Source of the DNA: Legionella sp.
GTDB taxonomy: Bacteria; Pseudomonadota; Gammaproteobacteria; Legionellales; Legionellaceae
Direction: 5' to 3'
Assembly: GCA_031291095.1 (NCBI GenBank)
Contig: JARLJR010000034.1
Location: 41,586 to 105,585, forward strand
DNA: 64,000 nucleotides
Shown here: piece by piece, positions 1-8,307 of the stretch
Numbering within the stretch: the first letter of the stretch is position 1
Layout of the letters: each line of letters begins with the position of its first letter
The notes under the pieces: model-generated
Told to the model about the DNA's origin: nothing
Databases searched by the model: none
The model's input: only the letters and a program-made list of their open reading frames with translations
Made by a program: the position numbers and the translations under genes

Positions 1-1
1 T

Positions 2-1867
2 CGGCGTGGTCCAGCGGTGGCTGCTGCTTATGACAAAGAAGGAAAGCCAGCTCCAGCATTACTTGGTTTTGCTAAATCATGTGGTGTTGAGTTAGAGCAA
101 CTTTCTCGTATCGCTACGGATAAAGGTGATTGGATTATCTATGAAAGTATGAGCGATGGAAAAAAGACAACAGAATTATTACCAGGCTTAGTAAGCCAAG
201 CTTTGGCCGCATTGCCTATCGCAAAGCCCATGCGTTGGGGCGATGGTGATGATGAGTTTGCTCGTCCTGTGCACTGGGCTGTCATGCTTTATGGTGATAA
301 GGTAATTGATCACCAACTATTAGGCATTAAGACGGGTCGTCATAGTAGAGGACATCGTTTTCATCATCCACAGCCAATAGAAATTACCTCAGCAAAAAGC
401 TATGAAGCACAAATGAAAGAGGGATTGGTTCTTGCTGATTTCACACTTAGAAAACAAGTGATCAAAGAGCAAATTGAAAAACTGGCTGCTGGCCGGCAAG
501 CTACTGTGGTAATGCCTGATGATTTATTGGATGAGGTTACATCCATTGTTGAATGGCCCCAGGCTTTAATGGCAAATTTTGAAGAAGAGTTTCTTGAGGT
601 TCCGGCGGAATCATTAATTGCTTCCATGCAATCGCATCAGAAGTGTTTTGCTTTAAAAGATCAGCAAGGAAGATTATTACCTCATTTTATCACCGTTTCT
701 AACATTGCGAGCACGAACCCACAGCAAGTTATTTCAGGTAACGAAAAAGTAATGCGTGCCCGTTTAAGTGATGCCGCGTTTTTCTTTAGACAAGATAAAA
801 AACAACCCCTAAGTACTCATATCGTAGCTACTGAGCAGGTCGTGTTTCAGGCTAAGCTGGGTAGTCTGCAGGATAAGGCTTTGCGTGTTAAATTGATGAT
901 GAGTTATTTAAGTCCGGCATTGGATTTGTCTTTAGATCAGGCTGAGCGTGCAGCGGAGTTAAGTAAATGTGATTTATTAACGGGTATGGTAGGTGAGTTC
1001 CCCGAGTTACAAGGGTTAATGGGATACTATTATGCTTTGCATGATGGCGAAAACCCAGCGGTAGCTCAAGCACTAAATGAGCAGTACATGCCACGTTTTG
1101 CTGCGGATACCTTACCTGAGTCTACTCTTGGTTTGGCCTTATCATTAGCTGATCGCATCGATTCGTTAGTAGGGATTTTTGCAATTGGACAAAAACCCTC
1201 TGGAGTAAAAGATCCATTTAAATTAAGACGCCATGCTTTAGCTGTTGTACGTTTATTAATTGCAACTCCTGCTCCTTTAAGTTTAAACACGTTAATTGAG
1301 CAAGCAGTGGTACATTATGGAAATGTGATAACCATTGATCCGAATTTAATTCATGAGTTAAAAACATTTATTCTTGAGCGTTTACAATCGTATTATCAAG
1401 CTCAGGGTTCAGGTGTTGATTTAGTTCATGCAGTACGTGCTCGTCAAGATGATTGGTTATATGATTTGGACAAGCGTTTACAGGCATTGCAAACGTTTAT
1501 TAGCCTTCCTGAGGCAGCTTCACTTTCAGCTGCATGTAAGCGTGTAAATAACTTATTGAATCATGCTGGAGAAGATACACTGGTAGCTACGATTAATGAG
1601 TCTTTACTGGAAGAGGGGGCTGAACAGTCTTTATTTAGCCATATTAATCAAATTAAACAAGCTGTAGAGCCTTTATATGTGTCTGCTGATTATGGTGCGC
1701 TGTTGAAGTTACTGGCAAGTCTTAAAGAACCTGTAGATGCATTTTTTGATAAAGTGATGGTTATGGTAGACGATGAGGCAATCAAGGCGAATCGTTTGGC
1801 ACTGTTAGCTAGCTTACAAAAGTTACTGCAGGGCGTTGCTGATATTTCTTTACTACAGCTCGCATGA
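2..1867 (+). CDS. glyS: glycine--tRNA ligase beta subunit (5' truncated by window)
   Basis: Beta subunit of the heterotetrameric class II glycyl-tRNA synthetase, which charges tRNA-Gly in the cytoplasm. The frame is open from base 2 and reads RRGPAVAAAYDKEG, a conserved stretch inside the family, so the GTG at 17 is an internal codon. The true start lies upstream of the window; with a usual length near 690 residues, roughly 70 N-terminal residues are missing. The C-terminal part has the conserved PVDAFFDKVMVMVDDEAIK segment of the DALR-like anticodon-binding region. The stop overlaps the rsmJ start by four bases (ATGA), so the two are translationally coupled. glyQ is expected just upstream but is not in view. 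Confidence 0.97.
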   Translation, partial: RRGPAVAAAYDKEGKPAPALLGFAKSCGVELEQLSRIATDKGDWIIYESMSDGKKTTELLPGLVSQALAALPIAKPMRWGDGDDEFARPVHWAVMLYGDKVIDHQLLGIKTGRHSRGHRFHHPQPIEITSAKSYEAQMKEGLVLADFTLRKQVIKEQIEKLAAGRQATVVMPDDLLDEVTSIVEWPQALMANFEEEFLEVPAESLIASMQSHQKCFALKDQQGRLLPHFITVSNIASTNPQQVISGNEKVMRARLSDAAFFFRQDKKQPLSTHIVATEQVVFQAKLGSLQDKALRVKLMMSYLSPALDLSLDQAERAAELSKCDLLTGMVGEFPELQGLMGYYYALHDGENPAVAQALNEQYMPRFAADTLPESTLGLALSLADRIDSLVGIFAIGQKPSGVKDPFKLRRHALAVVRLLIATPAPLSLNTLIEQAVVHYGNVITIDPNLIHELKTFILERLQSYYQAQGSGVDLVHAVRARQDDWLYDLDKRLQALQTFISLPEAASLSAACKRVNNLLNHAGEDTLVATINESLLEEGAEQSLFSHINQIKQAVEPLYVSADYGALLKLLASLKEPVDAFFDKVMVMVDDEAIKANRLALLASLQKLLQGVADISLLQLA

Positions 1868-2580
1868 TTACTGTTTCTGCAGTAGGTTATGCTCATGACA
1901 GCTTGCATGACCAAGCTTTAGTCTTAGCAGAACAGTTGCATTTTGATTTAGACAAGGATGCGAATCCTTGTCTTTTTCTTAGTGAAGAAGGTCTTGCTTT
2001 AAAAATGCATCGTTTCTCATTGCTTTCTCCTGATTTTCATGCGGCCCATTGGATGAAACGTCGGCAAGAGGGGAAAAAACAGGGATTAGTTCGGGCATGT
2101 AAGCCGGCACCGGGCTTAAAGATTATCGATGCCACTGCGGGTTGGGGGCGTGATGCAGCTGTTTTGGCAAGTTTTGGTGCTGAAGTACTGATGTTAGAGC
2201 GGCATCCGGTTATGGCCGCTTTGCTGGCAGATGCTTTATCTCGTCAAGAAGATCATGATAAACAGCAATTACAATTGTCATTGCAAGCATGTGATACTAT
2301 GGCTTTTTTAAAGCAGTTACCGGGAGCGGAATATCCTGATATTATTTACATTGACCCGATGCATCCTGAACGCAGCAAATCCGCTTTAGTTAAAAAAGAC
2401 ATGCAAGCCTTACAGCAAATGATAGGTGCTGATGAGGATGCATTGAAGTTAATCGAAACAGCCATTACCCGTGTAAAGCAAAGAGTAGTGGTGAAATGGC
2501 CGCAAAAAATAAAGCCATTGTTACCTGCCAATGTAAGTATAGAAGGCAAAACCGTGCGATTTGATATTTATACGCCTTAA
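1864..2580 (+). CDS. rsmJ: 16S rRNA (guanine1516-N2)-methyltransferase RsmJ
   Basis: SAM-dependent methyltransferase that modifies G1516 of 16S rRNA. The 238-residue product has the RsmJ/YhiQ layout: a Rossmann motif I (DATAGWGRDAAVLASFG, about residues 90-106) and the family motif DPMHPERSKSALVKKDMQ about residues 160-177, in which DPMHPER stands where N-methyltransferases carry their catalytic motif IV. Length fits the family. The ATG overlaps the glyS stop. It converges on the small minus-strand gene at 2682-2849, with about 100 bases of featureless sequence between. Confidence 0.93.
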   Translation: MITVSAVGYAHDSLHDQALVLAEQLHFDLDKDANPCLFLSEEGLALKMHRFSLLSPDFHAAHWMKRRQEGKKQGLVRACKPAPGLKIIDATAGWGRDAAVLASFGAEVLMLERHPVMAALLADALSRQEDHDKQQLQLSLQACDTMAFLKQLPGAEYPDIIYIDPMHPERSKSALVKKDMQALQQMIGADEDALKLIETAITRVKQRVVVKWPQKIKPLLPANVSIEGKTVRFDIYTP

Positions 2581-2681
2581 GGCACTAAACAGCTACCAGG
2601 ATATGTGAATTTCTTTATTGAGTATTGAGGTAGGGGATAGGAGCCTGAGTTAAACTAACTTAGCCTAACCCAGGTTTAAAA

Positions 2682-2849
2682 TTAGCCGAATTCTGCCAGT
2701 TCTTCTCTTAAGAGTTTTTCTTCCTGTAACTCCTCTATTTTACGTCTGCGTTCTAGCTTTGTAGAGGGGTTTGCTTCAGTAGCGATTGTAGCGCTGGCGC
2801 TATAATCTTCCAGTTCATTTTCTTCTTCATCAAAACCACGAGCACTCAT
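2682..2849 (-). CDS. small acidic/charged protein, PA3496-like family
   Basis: A 55-residue gene. The second of two in-frame ATGs (2849) is chosen because AAGGAG (2856-2861) lies six bases upstream of it, whereas the first ATG (2855) abuts that site. The product is an acidic N-terminal half (DEEENELED) followed by a basic-acidic helix with ERRRKIEELQEEKLLREEL. That RRR-x-EE-x(3)EEK-x-LREEL pattern resembles the short proteobacterial proteins named after Pseudomonas PA3496, annotated as putative envelope-integrity proteins. The assignment is by recognition only. A nested hairpin (2864-2909) lies just upstream, between this gene and the coiled-coil gene on the same strand. Confidence 0.6.
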   Translation of the reverse strand: MSARGFDEEENELEDYSASATIATEANPSTKLERRRKIEELQEEKLLREELAEFG

Positions 2850-2863
2850 AGCCATCTCCTTTT

Positions 2864-2909
2864 AGCCTTAACCCGTTATTTTCGCCTATAAAATAACAGA
2901 ATTAAGGCT
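2864..2909. repeat. nested inverted repeat (two-tier hairpin)
   Basis: Outer arms AGCCTTAA (2864-2871) and TTAAGGCT (2902-2909) are perfect complements. Inside them the arms GTTATTTT (2875-2882) and AAAATAAC (2890-2897) are also perfect, leaving a 7-base loop. It sits between two minus-strand genes, immediately upstream of the ribosome binding site of the 55-residue gene. No T-run follows it on the minus strand, so it is more likely a 5'-leader structure or processing site than a simple terminator. Confidence 0.6.
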
Positions 2910-2939
2910 TAAGGAACAGTGAAATTTTTTGAACAGCCT

Positions 2940-4520
2940 CTAGTGACTCAAAGTTCGAGTATCATCATGATCAGATACTGGCGTAACGCCCACCTCAACT
3001 TCTCTTGCTTTACGTTTTAAATCTTGTAACTCACCTTTAATTGATTCAAGATTTCCAGGTGAATCATTAAGTTTCTTCTCCATTCCTTTTTTAATTACTT
3101 CATCTAGCCCTGCACGAGTGTCGGCTGACTGCTTGATAACGGTCTCATATTTCGCTCGTTTACTTTTATCTGGATTCCTGTCGTCATAATAGAGACTTGA
3201 AATGGCTTGATTCGCCGGTTTGCCATCTTTTTCTTCAGGTGTATGGGTATAAAGAACACCATTAACTTTGATATTTATTTTATCAGGTGGAAAACCACTT
3301 TTTAGACAGGCTTCAAAAGCTTGACGTCCTCTTTCTTGGGCAATTTTTTCATTTTTAAACGTAAGTGACATGGTAATGGTTTCTGAGCCAGAAGCTCGGA
3401 TCGCTTGTGCCATTGTTTCCATGTCTTTTTTATGATGATCATTAAAATAGTAACGAGGATTAGTAAACTTCATCCCCATATCTAATGAATAGGATACATT
3501 ACCATCTTTATCTTTATTGGGTGTGATTACACCACCACCAAGGCGTTGAATGAACGTCAACTGATCAAGGTTGACGCAGGTTATGTCGGCTCTATCTTCA
3601 GAGATGTCTACTATAACATTTTCTGCACCTGCGCGATTCTCTTCAGCAAGACGTGCGATCATTGCTTGCATTTTAGGATCATTCTTATTTAAATCAGCCA
3701 TAAATAAGAATGCTTTTAGCTGTTGTTCGGCGGCCTTATGCAGGTCAGTTTTTGCCTGTTTAACATCGTTGTTAAACCCTTCTAATTGTTTTTTATGAGC
3801 ACTTTCTAAATCTTTGCGCATACTTTCTTTAACAGCGTTTAGAGCCTCCGCATTTTCCTCTTCATCATCAGGAAGATCGAGTGCTGTTGTAAGATTAGCT
3901 TGAAAATCCTCATCTTCAAATAGTGCTTCTAGTTGATCAATTTCACTTTCTTGCTGTTCCTCAAGGGCAGTGAGGGCATTATTAGTAACTTCTTCCAATA
4001 GCCCATTTACCTCTTGCACATGAAATTTTTTGGGGCCGGCTAATAATTGTTGGAATGCTGCCATTGATTCATTGTATTCTTTTTGAGCCCCTTCTTTAAG
4101 AGCTTCGCCGCTTAATATTTCATTTAGCTCTTTTTTGACTGCTTTAATCGCATCTTTTTTATCAGGATCGGCATCACTTAATTTTTCATGAATGAGGGCG
4201 CCGTCAGGGGTTTTGGCCTCTTTTAGCTTCAAAACATCATCCACTCGGTTAGCAACAAATTTGTCAACAGCATCTGTAGCCAGTTTGGCATTTGTTCCTA
4301 GGCCAATGCTGGGTAGATAGCCTAGATATTCATTGGAAACTTGTTGCATTGACTGGGGGCTAAATCGTGGATAGGCGACTCGATCGCCAATAATTTTATT
4401 TAAGAGGCCACGCTCTTCAGGTTTTACAGGGTTTTGGTCTGGGCCACCAAACAAAGGAGCTGATGGAGTTAGCTTATTTCGTAGGGCATTTGCGACACGA
4501 TTGAAAAAACCAGTAGCCAT
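2940..4520 (-). CDS. unknown coiled-coil protein, candidate Dot/Icm effector
   Basis: A 526-residue soluble protein with no signal peptide or membrane segment. Residues about 100-300 are rich in Glu, Lys, Gln and Ala (for example LEEQQESEIDQLEALFEDED) and should be largely helical or coiled coil. A more globular part follows, with IRASGSETITMSLTFKNEK and GFPPDKINIKVNGVLYTHT around residues 390-440. The tail (KGELQDLKRKAREVE, then SDHDDTRTLSH) is polar. I do not recognise the family. Size, isolation from metabolic operons, coiled coils and a Glu-rich C-terminal region fit Legionella type IV effectors, but this is inference. It is transcribed alone; the start ATG is at 4520. Confidence 0.6.
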   Translation of the reverse strand: MATGFFNRVANALRNKLTPSAPLFGGPDQNPVKPEERGLLNKIIGDRVAYPRFSPQSMQQVSNEYLGYLPSIGLGTNAKLATDAVDKFVANRVDDVLKLKEAKTPDGALIHEKLSDADPDKKDAIKAVKKELNEILSGEALKEGAQKEYNESMAAFQQLLAGPKKFHVQEVNGLLEEVTNNALTALEEQQESEIDQLEALFEDEDFQANLTTALDLPDDEEENAEALNAVKESMRKDLESAHKKQLEGFNNDVKQAKTDLHKAAEQQLKAFLFMADLNKNDPKMQAMIARLAEENRAGAENVIVDISEDRADITCVNLDQLTFIQRLGGGVITPNKDKDGNVSYSLDMGMKFTNPRYYFNDHHKKDMETMAQAIRASGSETITMSLTFKNEKIAQERGRQAFEACLKSGFPPDKINIKVNGVLYTHTPEEKDGKPANQAISSLYYDDRNPDKSKRAKYETVIKQSADTRAGLDEVIKKGMEKKLNDSPGNLESIKGELQDLKRKAREVEVGVTPVSDHDDTRTLSH

Positions 4521-4639
4521 AATCTGATACCTCTATACTTGATATTAAACTAAGTATAACACTTTTTTTATTAAGGTAGGATTAAGATAGTTTAGAAATT
4601 ATAGGGTTAGATGTAGTTATATAAAGGATTTAATTTGGT

Positions 4640-4667
4640 GTAACCTGGCTGCAGGCAATCAGGTTAC
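4640..4667. repeat. palindrome downstream of metQ
   Basis: Arms GTAACCTG (4640-4647) and CAGGTTAC (4660-4667) are perfect complements around a 12-base centre. It lies 14 bases past the metQ stop on the minus strand and could end the metNIQ transcript, although no clear T-run follows. Its core resembles the CCTGG...CCAGG hairpins at 36622, 41106 and 45595. Confidence 0.5.
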
Positions 4668-4681
4668 GTTCCTGCTTTGTT

Positions 4682-5458
4682 TCACCAGGCGGGAATAGCT
4701 GCATCACCGAATAGAGTTTTTGCTTTCTCCTTTACTTCATCAGAGTTTAAGGCTTTCACAAATAATTCTAGCTGGGCTTTTTTAGGGCTATCACTGCGAA
4801 TTACAATGATGTTGGCATAAGGTGAATCTTTATCTTCAGTGAAGAGCGCATCATGGGATGGTGTTAAGCCTGCCGGTAGGGCAAAGGTGGTGTTGATTAC
4901 TGCTGCGTCCACATCAGGCAATACTCGTGGCAATTGTGCCGCATCCATTTCTTTAAATTGGAAGTTATGAGGATTCGTCGCTATGTCTTTTAATCCACTG
5001 CTTTCATTATTTTTTAAAGTAATTAAATGTGCTTTTTCTAATAATTGTAATGCGCGTAGCTCATTACTTGGATCATTAGGGAGTGCAATCACTGCCTTTT
5101 CAGGTAAGTCATTTAGGCTTTTGAACTTTTTAGAATAAATACCTACAGGGTAAACGAAGGTGCGGCCAATTGCTTCTATATCATAATGGTGTGCCTTAAC
5201 CGCAGCTTGAAGATAGGGTAAGTGCTGGTAAACGTTAGCATCCAAGCTACCATCTTGTAAGGCTTCGTTAGGTAAGTTGTAATCGTTAAAAGAAACAATT
5301 TTAACATCAATTCCATACTTATTTTTGGCAACTTCTTTTGCTGTCTCGATGAGTTCAGTTTCAGGCCCTGCAATTGCCCCTACGACTAGAGTATTAGGGG
5401 AGGGCTTATTGCATGCAACCAGACTAAATAATAAAACAATATAAGTTAAAATCCGCAT
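4682..5458 (-). CDS. metQ: methionine ABC transporter substrate-binding lipoprotein
   Basis: Periplasmic D/L-methionine-binding component of the MetNIQ importer. The 258-residue product begins with a lipoprotein signal ending in the lipobox LVAC, so Cys16 should be lipidated and anchor the protein at the inner membrane. The body has NlpA/MetQ family features: GAIAGPETELIETAKEVAK, FNDYNLPNEALQDGSLDANVYQH in two parts, and the C-terminal ALNSDEVKEKAKTLFG. It is the last gene of metN-metI-metQ, 15 bases after metI. The order is the usual one. No MetJ-type operator or S-box leader was recognised. Confidence 0.94.
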   Translation of the reverse strand: MRILTYIVLLFSLVACNKPSPNTLVVGAIAGPETELIETAKEVAKNKYGIDVKIVSFNDYNLPNEALQDGSLDANVYQHLPYLQAAVKAHHYDIEAIGRTFVYPVGIYSKKFKSLNDLPEKAVIALPNDPSNELRALQLLEKAHLITLKNNESSGLKDIATNPHNFQFKEMDAAQLPRVLPDVDAAVINTTFALPAGLTPSHDALFTEDKDSPYANIIVIRSDSPKKAQLELFVKALNSDEVKEKAKTLFGDAAIPAW

Positions 5459-5473
5459 CTACAACTCCAATAA

Positions 5474-6121
5474 TTAATTATGTACAAAACGTTTTGCTAA
5501 ATAATCACCAAGCATTTGAGTTAACTGCACCATGATAATTAATACGACCACTGTTGCGAGCATAATTCCTGCATCGAAACGTTGATAACCGTAATTAATG
5601 GCCAAAGTACCTAGTCCTCCAGCGCCTACAGTTCCGGCCATTGCTGAGTAATTTACCAAGGTAATTGCAGTAACCGTGATTGCATGAACTAAGGCGGGTT
5701 TTGCCTCGGGAAGCAAGATATGAAAAATAATCTGTTTCGTATTTGCACCCATCGCATAACCCGTTTCTATAAGTCCATTGGGTAAACTTTGGTAGACATT
5801 ATCAACAAGTCTGGCAAAGAAGGGGATGGCACCTAAAGTTAAGGGAACGATAGCTGCATTCATGCCAATTGAAGTACCCACAATGAGTCGGGTAAAAGGA
5901 ATGATTGCCACGAGTAATATAATAAAGGGTATAGAACGTGCCATATTAATAAAAACGGATAAGGATTTATGTAATTTTGGCATGTGCTTTATATGATTCG
6001 ATGAATACAATAAGGTACCCAAGGGTAGTCCGAGCAATACTGCAAATACAGTACTGGTAACGACCATATAGAGCGTTTCAGCAGTTGCAATTAATAAATC
6101 ATATGCCATCGGGAAGGACAT
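5474..6121 (-). CDS. metI: methionine ABC transporter permease MetI
   Basis: Inner-membrane permease of the methionine importer; 215 residues, about five membrane helices. The cytoplasmic EAA loop that docks with the ATPase is visible as [20 protein letters not shown] followed by EAKPALVHA. The conserved [19 protein letters not shown] segment is typical of MetI. It overlaps the end of metN by 23 bases, which indicates coupled translation, and metQ follows at once. Confidence 0.94.
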   Translation of the reverse strand: MSFPMAYDLLIATAETLYMVVTSTVFAVLLGLPLGTLLYSSNHIKHMPKLHKSLSVFINMARSIPFIILLVAIIPFTRLIVGTSIGMNAAIVPLTLGAIPFFARLVDNVYQSLPNGLIETGYAMGANTKQIIFHILLPEAKPALVHAITVTAITLVNYSAMAGTVGAGGLGTLAINYGYQRFDAGIMLATVVVLIIMVQLTQMLGDYLAKRFVHN

Positions 6122-7124
6122 AACCTAAAACCTCCACAGTTAGTTTTGCTTGCTCACAGCGCTCAATGAATGCCTCGAGTAATAATGGGTGGGCCGTTAA
6201 TTCAACGATTACAACGCCGCAAGTTACCGTGTCAAAACGATCGATATTCGCAAGCAATATATTGATATCCAGGTTTAATTCACGGCTGGTTTGGCTAATG
6301 AATGGGACGGTAGCTTCCTCACCTTGGAAAAATAAACGCAGTAAAGGTTTCTCTGTAACATAAGAGGCGAGCCGGCTTGTTAAGCATTCGGGAAGTTCTG
6401 GGCTCAATTGAGCATAGAGCATACTGCGGGCTAAGCTGTCTTTCTTATTAAATACATTGGCTAAGGCTGTGGTTTCGGTCAGACGGCCATGTTCAATAAC
6501 TGCAAGTCGTTTGCAAATGCGTTTCACTACATCCATTTCATGAGTAATCAGAATAATGGTGATTCCATAGAGGCCATTAATTTTTTTCAATAATGCCAAA
6601 ATTGAATCGGTAGTTTCAGGATCTAAGGCTGACGTTGCTTCATCACAAAGTAAAATTTTAGGTGAGCAGCTTAAGGCACGTGCAATCGCTACGCGTTGCT
6701 TTTGACCACCACTTAGCTGATTTGGATAAGCAAATTTTTTATCAGACAATTCAACTACAGGCAGTAGCTCTTCAATTTTAATGCGAATGGTGTCTTCATC
6801 TATGCCCTGTATTCGCATGGGTAGAGCAATATTGTCATAGACTGTTTTTGAGCTAAGCAAGTTAAATTGTTGGAAGATCATCGCCATCTTATGGCGTGCT
6901 CGTGCTAAATCTTTGCGTGAAAGACTGGTTAGGTATTGGCCGTCAATGACGACATCACCTTGATCAGGTCGCTCTAATAGATTCATACACCTTAATAAAG
7001 TAGATTTTCCAGCACCACTTTTGCCAATGATACCGAAAATCTCACCTTCTTGGATGAATAAGTTAATGTCCTGTAAAACAGGTTTACCAGAAAAGGATTT
7101 GTTTAATCCCACTAATTCAATCAT
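6099..7124 (-). CDS. metN: methionine ABC transporter ATP-binding protein MetN
   Basis: ATPase of the MetNIQ importer. The start is placed at 7124 (MIELVGL...), giving 341 residues, close to the family norm; the open frame runs further upstream but those residues do not resemble MetN. Walker [10 protein letters not shown] is at residues 34-42, the Q-loop at FQQFNLL, the signature [15 protein letters not shown], and Walker [15 protein letters not shown]. The C-terminal 90 residues form the NIL/ACT-like regulatory domain that senses methionine in MetN proteins. First gene of metN-metI-metQ. Confidence 0.93.
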   Translation of the reverse strand: MIELVGLNKSFSGKPVLQDINLFIQEGEIFGIIGKSGAGKSTLLRCMNLLERPDQGDVVIDGQYLTSLSRKDLARARHKMAMIFQQFNLLSSKTVYDNIALPMRIQGIDEDTIRIKIEELLPVVELSDKKFAYPNQLSGGQKQRVAIARALSCSPKILLCDEATSALDPETTDSILALLKKINGLYGITIILITHEMDVVKRICKRLAVIEHGRLTETTALANVFNKKDSLARSMLYAQLSPELPECLTSRLASYVTEKPLLRLFFQGEEATVPFISQTSRELNLDINILLANIDRFDTVTCGVVIVELTAHPLLLEAFIERCEQAKLTVEVLGYVLPDGI

Positions 7125-7416
7125 TGTTATACCTGAGATTATGTATTTATGCGTGCGGGATGGCTTGGAGGGAATGGTGTACACTACCCGCTTTAGCCGT
7201 ATTTTCAAAAAAGGAGTCTTTTTTGAGCGTCCGCAAGCTGAATTTCAAATCGACGCCATGTTTAGAATTATACACAAACTACCTGCTTAAACAAAGGATT
7301 ATTTTGGTATTTACAGGACTTCGGGTTTTAAAAACTACAGCGAATACATATAAAATCTATTGCCAGAATAGTTCTCTACATTGTATGATTTTTCCTTTTT
7401 GTCACAAGGATGTTCC
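7125..7416. other. divergent intergenic region metN / outer-membrane protein
   Basis: This 292-base gap must hold the promoters of metN (minus) and of the outer-membrane gene (plus). I see no SAM riboswitch or AGACGTCT-type MetJ box. A TTG-initiated frame preceded by AAGGAG (near 7214) runs across the gap, but its sequence is unlike a protein and it overlaps the start of the OMP gene in another frame, so it is not called. Confidence 0.4.
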
Positions 7417-8172
7417 ATGTATTTGTGTAACACGAAGTACAGTTCAGTAATAGTAGCATTATTATCAACTTTGAGTTGTTCGGCATCATTTTCAGGTGGA
7501 ATGGGACCTGTAAGCTCTGCCTTTAAAGGTCATTTCCTCGCACAAATCGGCGGTTATTCAGCAATTCAAGGAAAGGCGCAAACAATCAATATAGCCGAAA
7601 ACCTAATAGGTAATCGCTATACAGTAACGACCCACAATCAGGGTAATGGCCTAGTTGGATTGGGGTATTTGTTTGATGGACCGGTAATTCAGGGACGATT
7701 CCCAATTTCCTATGGAATTGATGCCTTTTTCTTAGGCCAGACTTCCGTTCGTGGTTATATCATTCAAGAAGATGAATTTGTCAATCTTTCTTACCGCTAT
7801 AAAGTACAACACATCCCTCTTTATTTTGTTGCTAAAACAGTACTTGATACCAAGGTCGAAAAGCTGAAACTAGCTTTTGATGCAGGTATTGGCCCCAATT
7901 TCATGAGTGCAAGTCATTATAAAGAAGAGGCGTTGGCTCCTTTCGTTATTCCTGATCAAGCATTTTCGGGTCGAAATAATACTACATTCTCTGCAACAGT
8001 GGGCGTGAGTCTTCGTTTTATGAGCGCACCAGATAGTCTTCCCTTAGAATGCGGTTATCGCTTTTTCTATTTAGGGCAAGGGAAGTTCCATACTAACAAT
8101 GAACAAATACTTAATACCGTTAAAACAGGTGAGAATTATGCAAATGCGTTCATGTGTGCGGTCACTGTTTAA
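7417..8172 (+). CDS. outer-membrane beta-barrel protein, Legionella GMGPV-type
   Basis: Predicted 251-residue outer-membrane protein. The start is put at ATG 7417 because CACAAGGA lies about seven bases upstream; an in-frame TTG at 7381 has no such site. A signal peptide (VIVALLSTLSCSASFS) leads to a mature N-terminus SGGMGPV, the hallmark of a Legionella outer-membrane family. The rest alternates polar and aromatic residues as amphipathic strands do (GNGLVGLGYLFDG, YGIDAFFLGQ, FSATVGVSLRFM) and ends near a barrel-like strand. The ligand or role is unknown. It converges on the leucine operon, separated by a terminator. Confidence 0.8.
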   Translation: MYLCNTKYSSVIVALLSTLSCSASFSGGMGPVSSAFKGHFLAQIGGYSAIQGKAQTINIAENLIGNRYTVTTHNQGNGLVGLGYLFDGPVIQGRFPISYGIDAFFLGQTSVRGYIIQEDEFVNLSYRYKVQHIPLYFVAKTVLDTKVEKLKLAFDAGIGPNFMSASHYKEEALAPFVIPDQAFSGRNNTTFSATVGVSLRFMSAPDSLPLECGYRFFYLGQGKFHTNNEQILNTVKTGENYANAFMCAVTV

Positions 8173-8216
8173 TGTCGTTTAATGCAAACTTGGTGCAAAC
8201 CCTGATGGCACGTACC

Positions 8217-8253
8217 AAAAAAAATAGGTCCGAATTACCGCAGTAATTCGGAC
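8217..8253 (-). terminator. intrinsic terminator of the leucine-degradation operon
   Basis: A perfect 11-bp stem (8228-8238 with 8243-8253, loop CGCA) is followed on the minus strand by TAT-rich sequence with eight consecutive T (the A-run at 8217-8224). It lies about 55 bases past the acetoacetyl-CoA synthetase stop, where a rho-independent terminator belongs. Confidence 0.85.
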
Positions 8254-8307
8254 TTCAGCAAGACAAATTAAATAAGTGCAACCAGCAAGGTCCGTTTAGA
8301 TTAGCGT

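Noticed and set aside
7124-7450. Plus-strand frame in the metN/OMP gap, with an internal TTG preceded by AAGGAG
   Set aside because: It overlaps the OMP start in a different frame and its Cys-rich sequence is not protein-like; possible leader peptide not supported.
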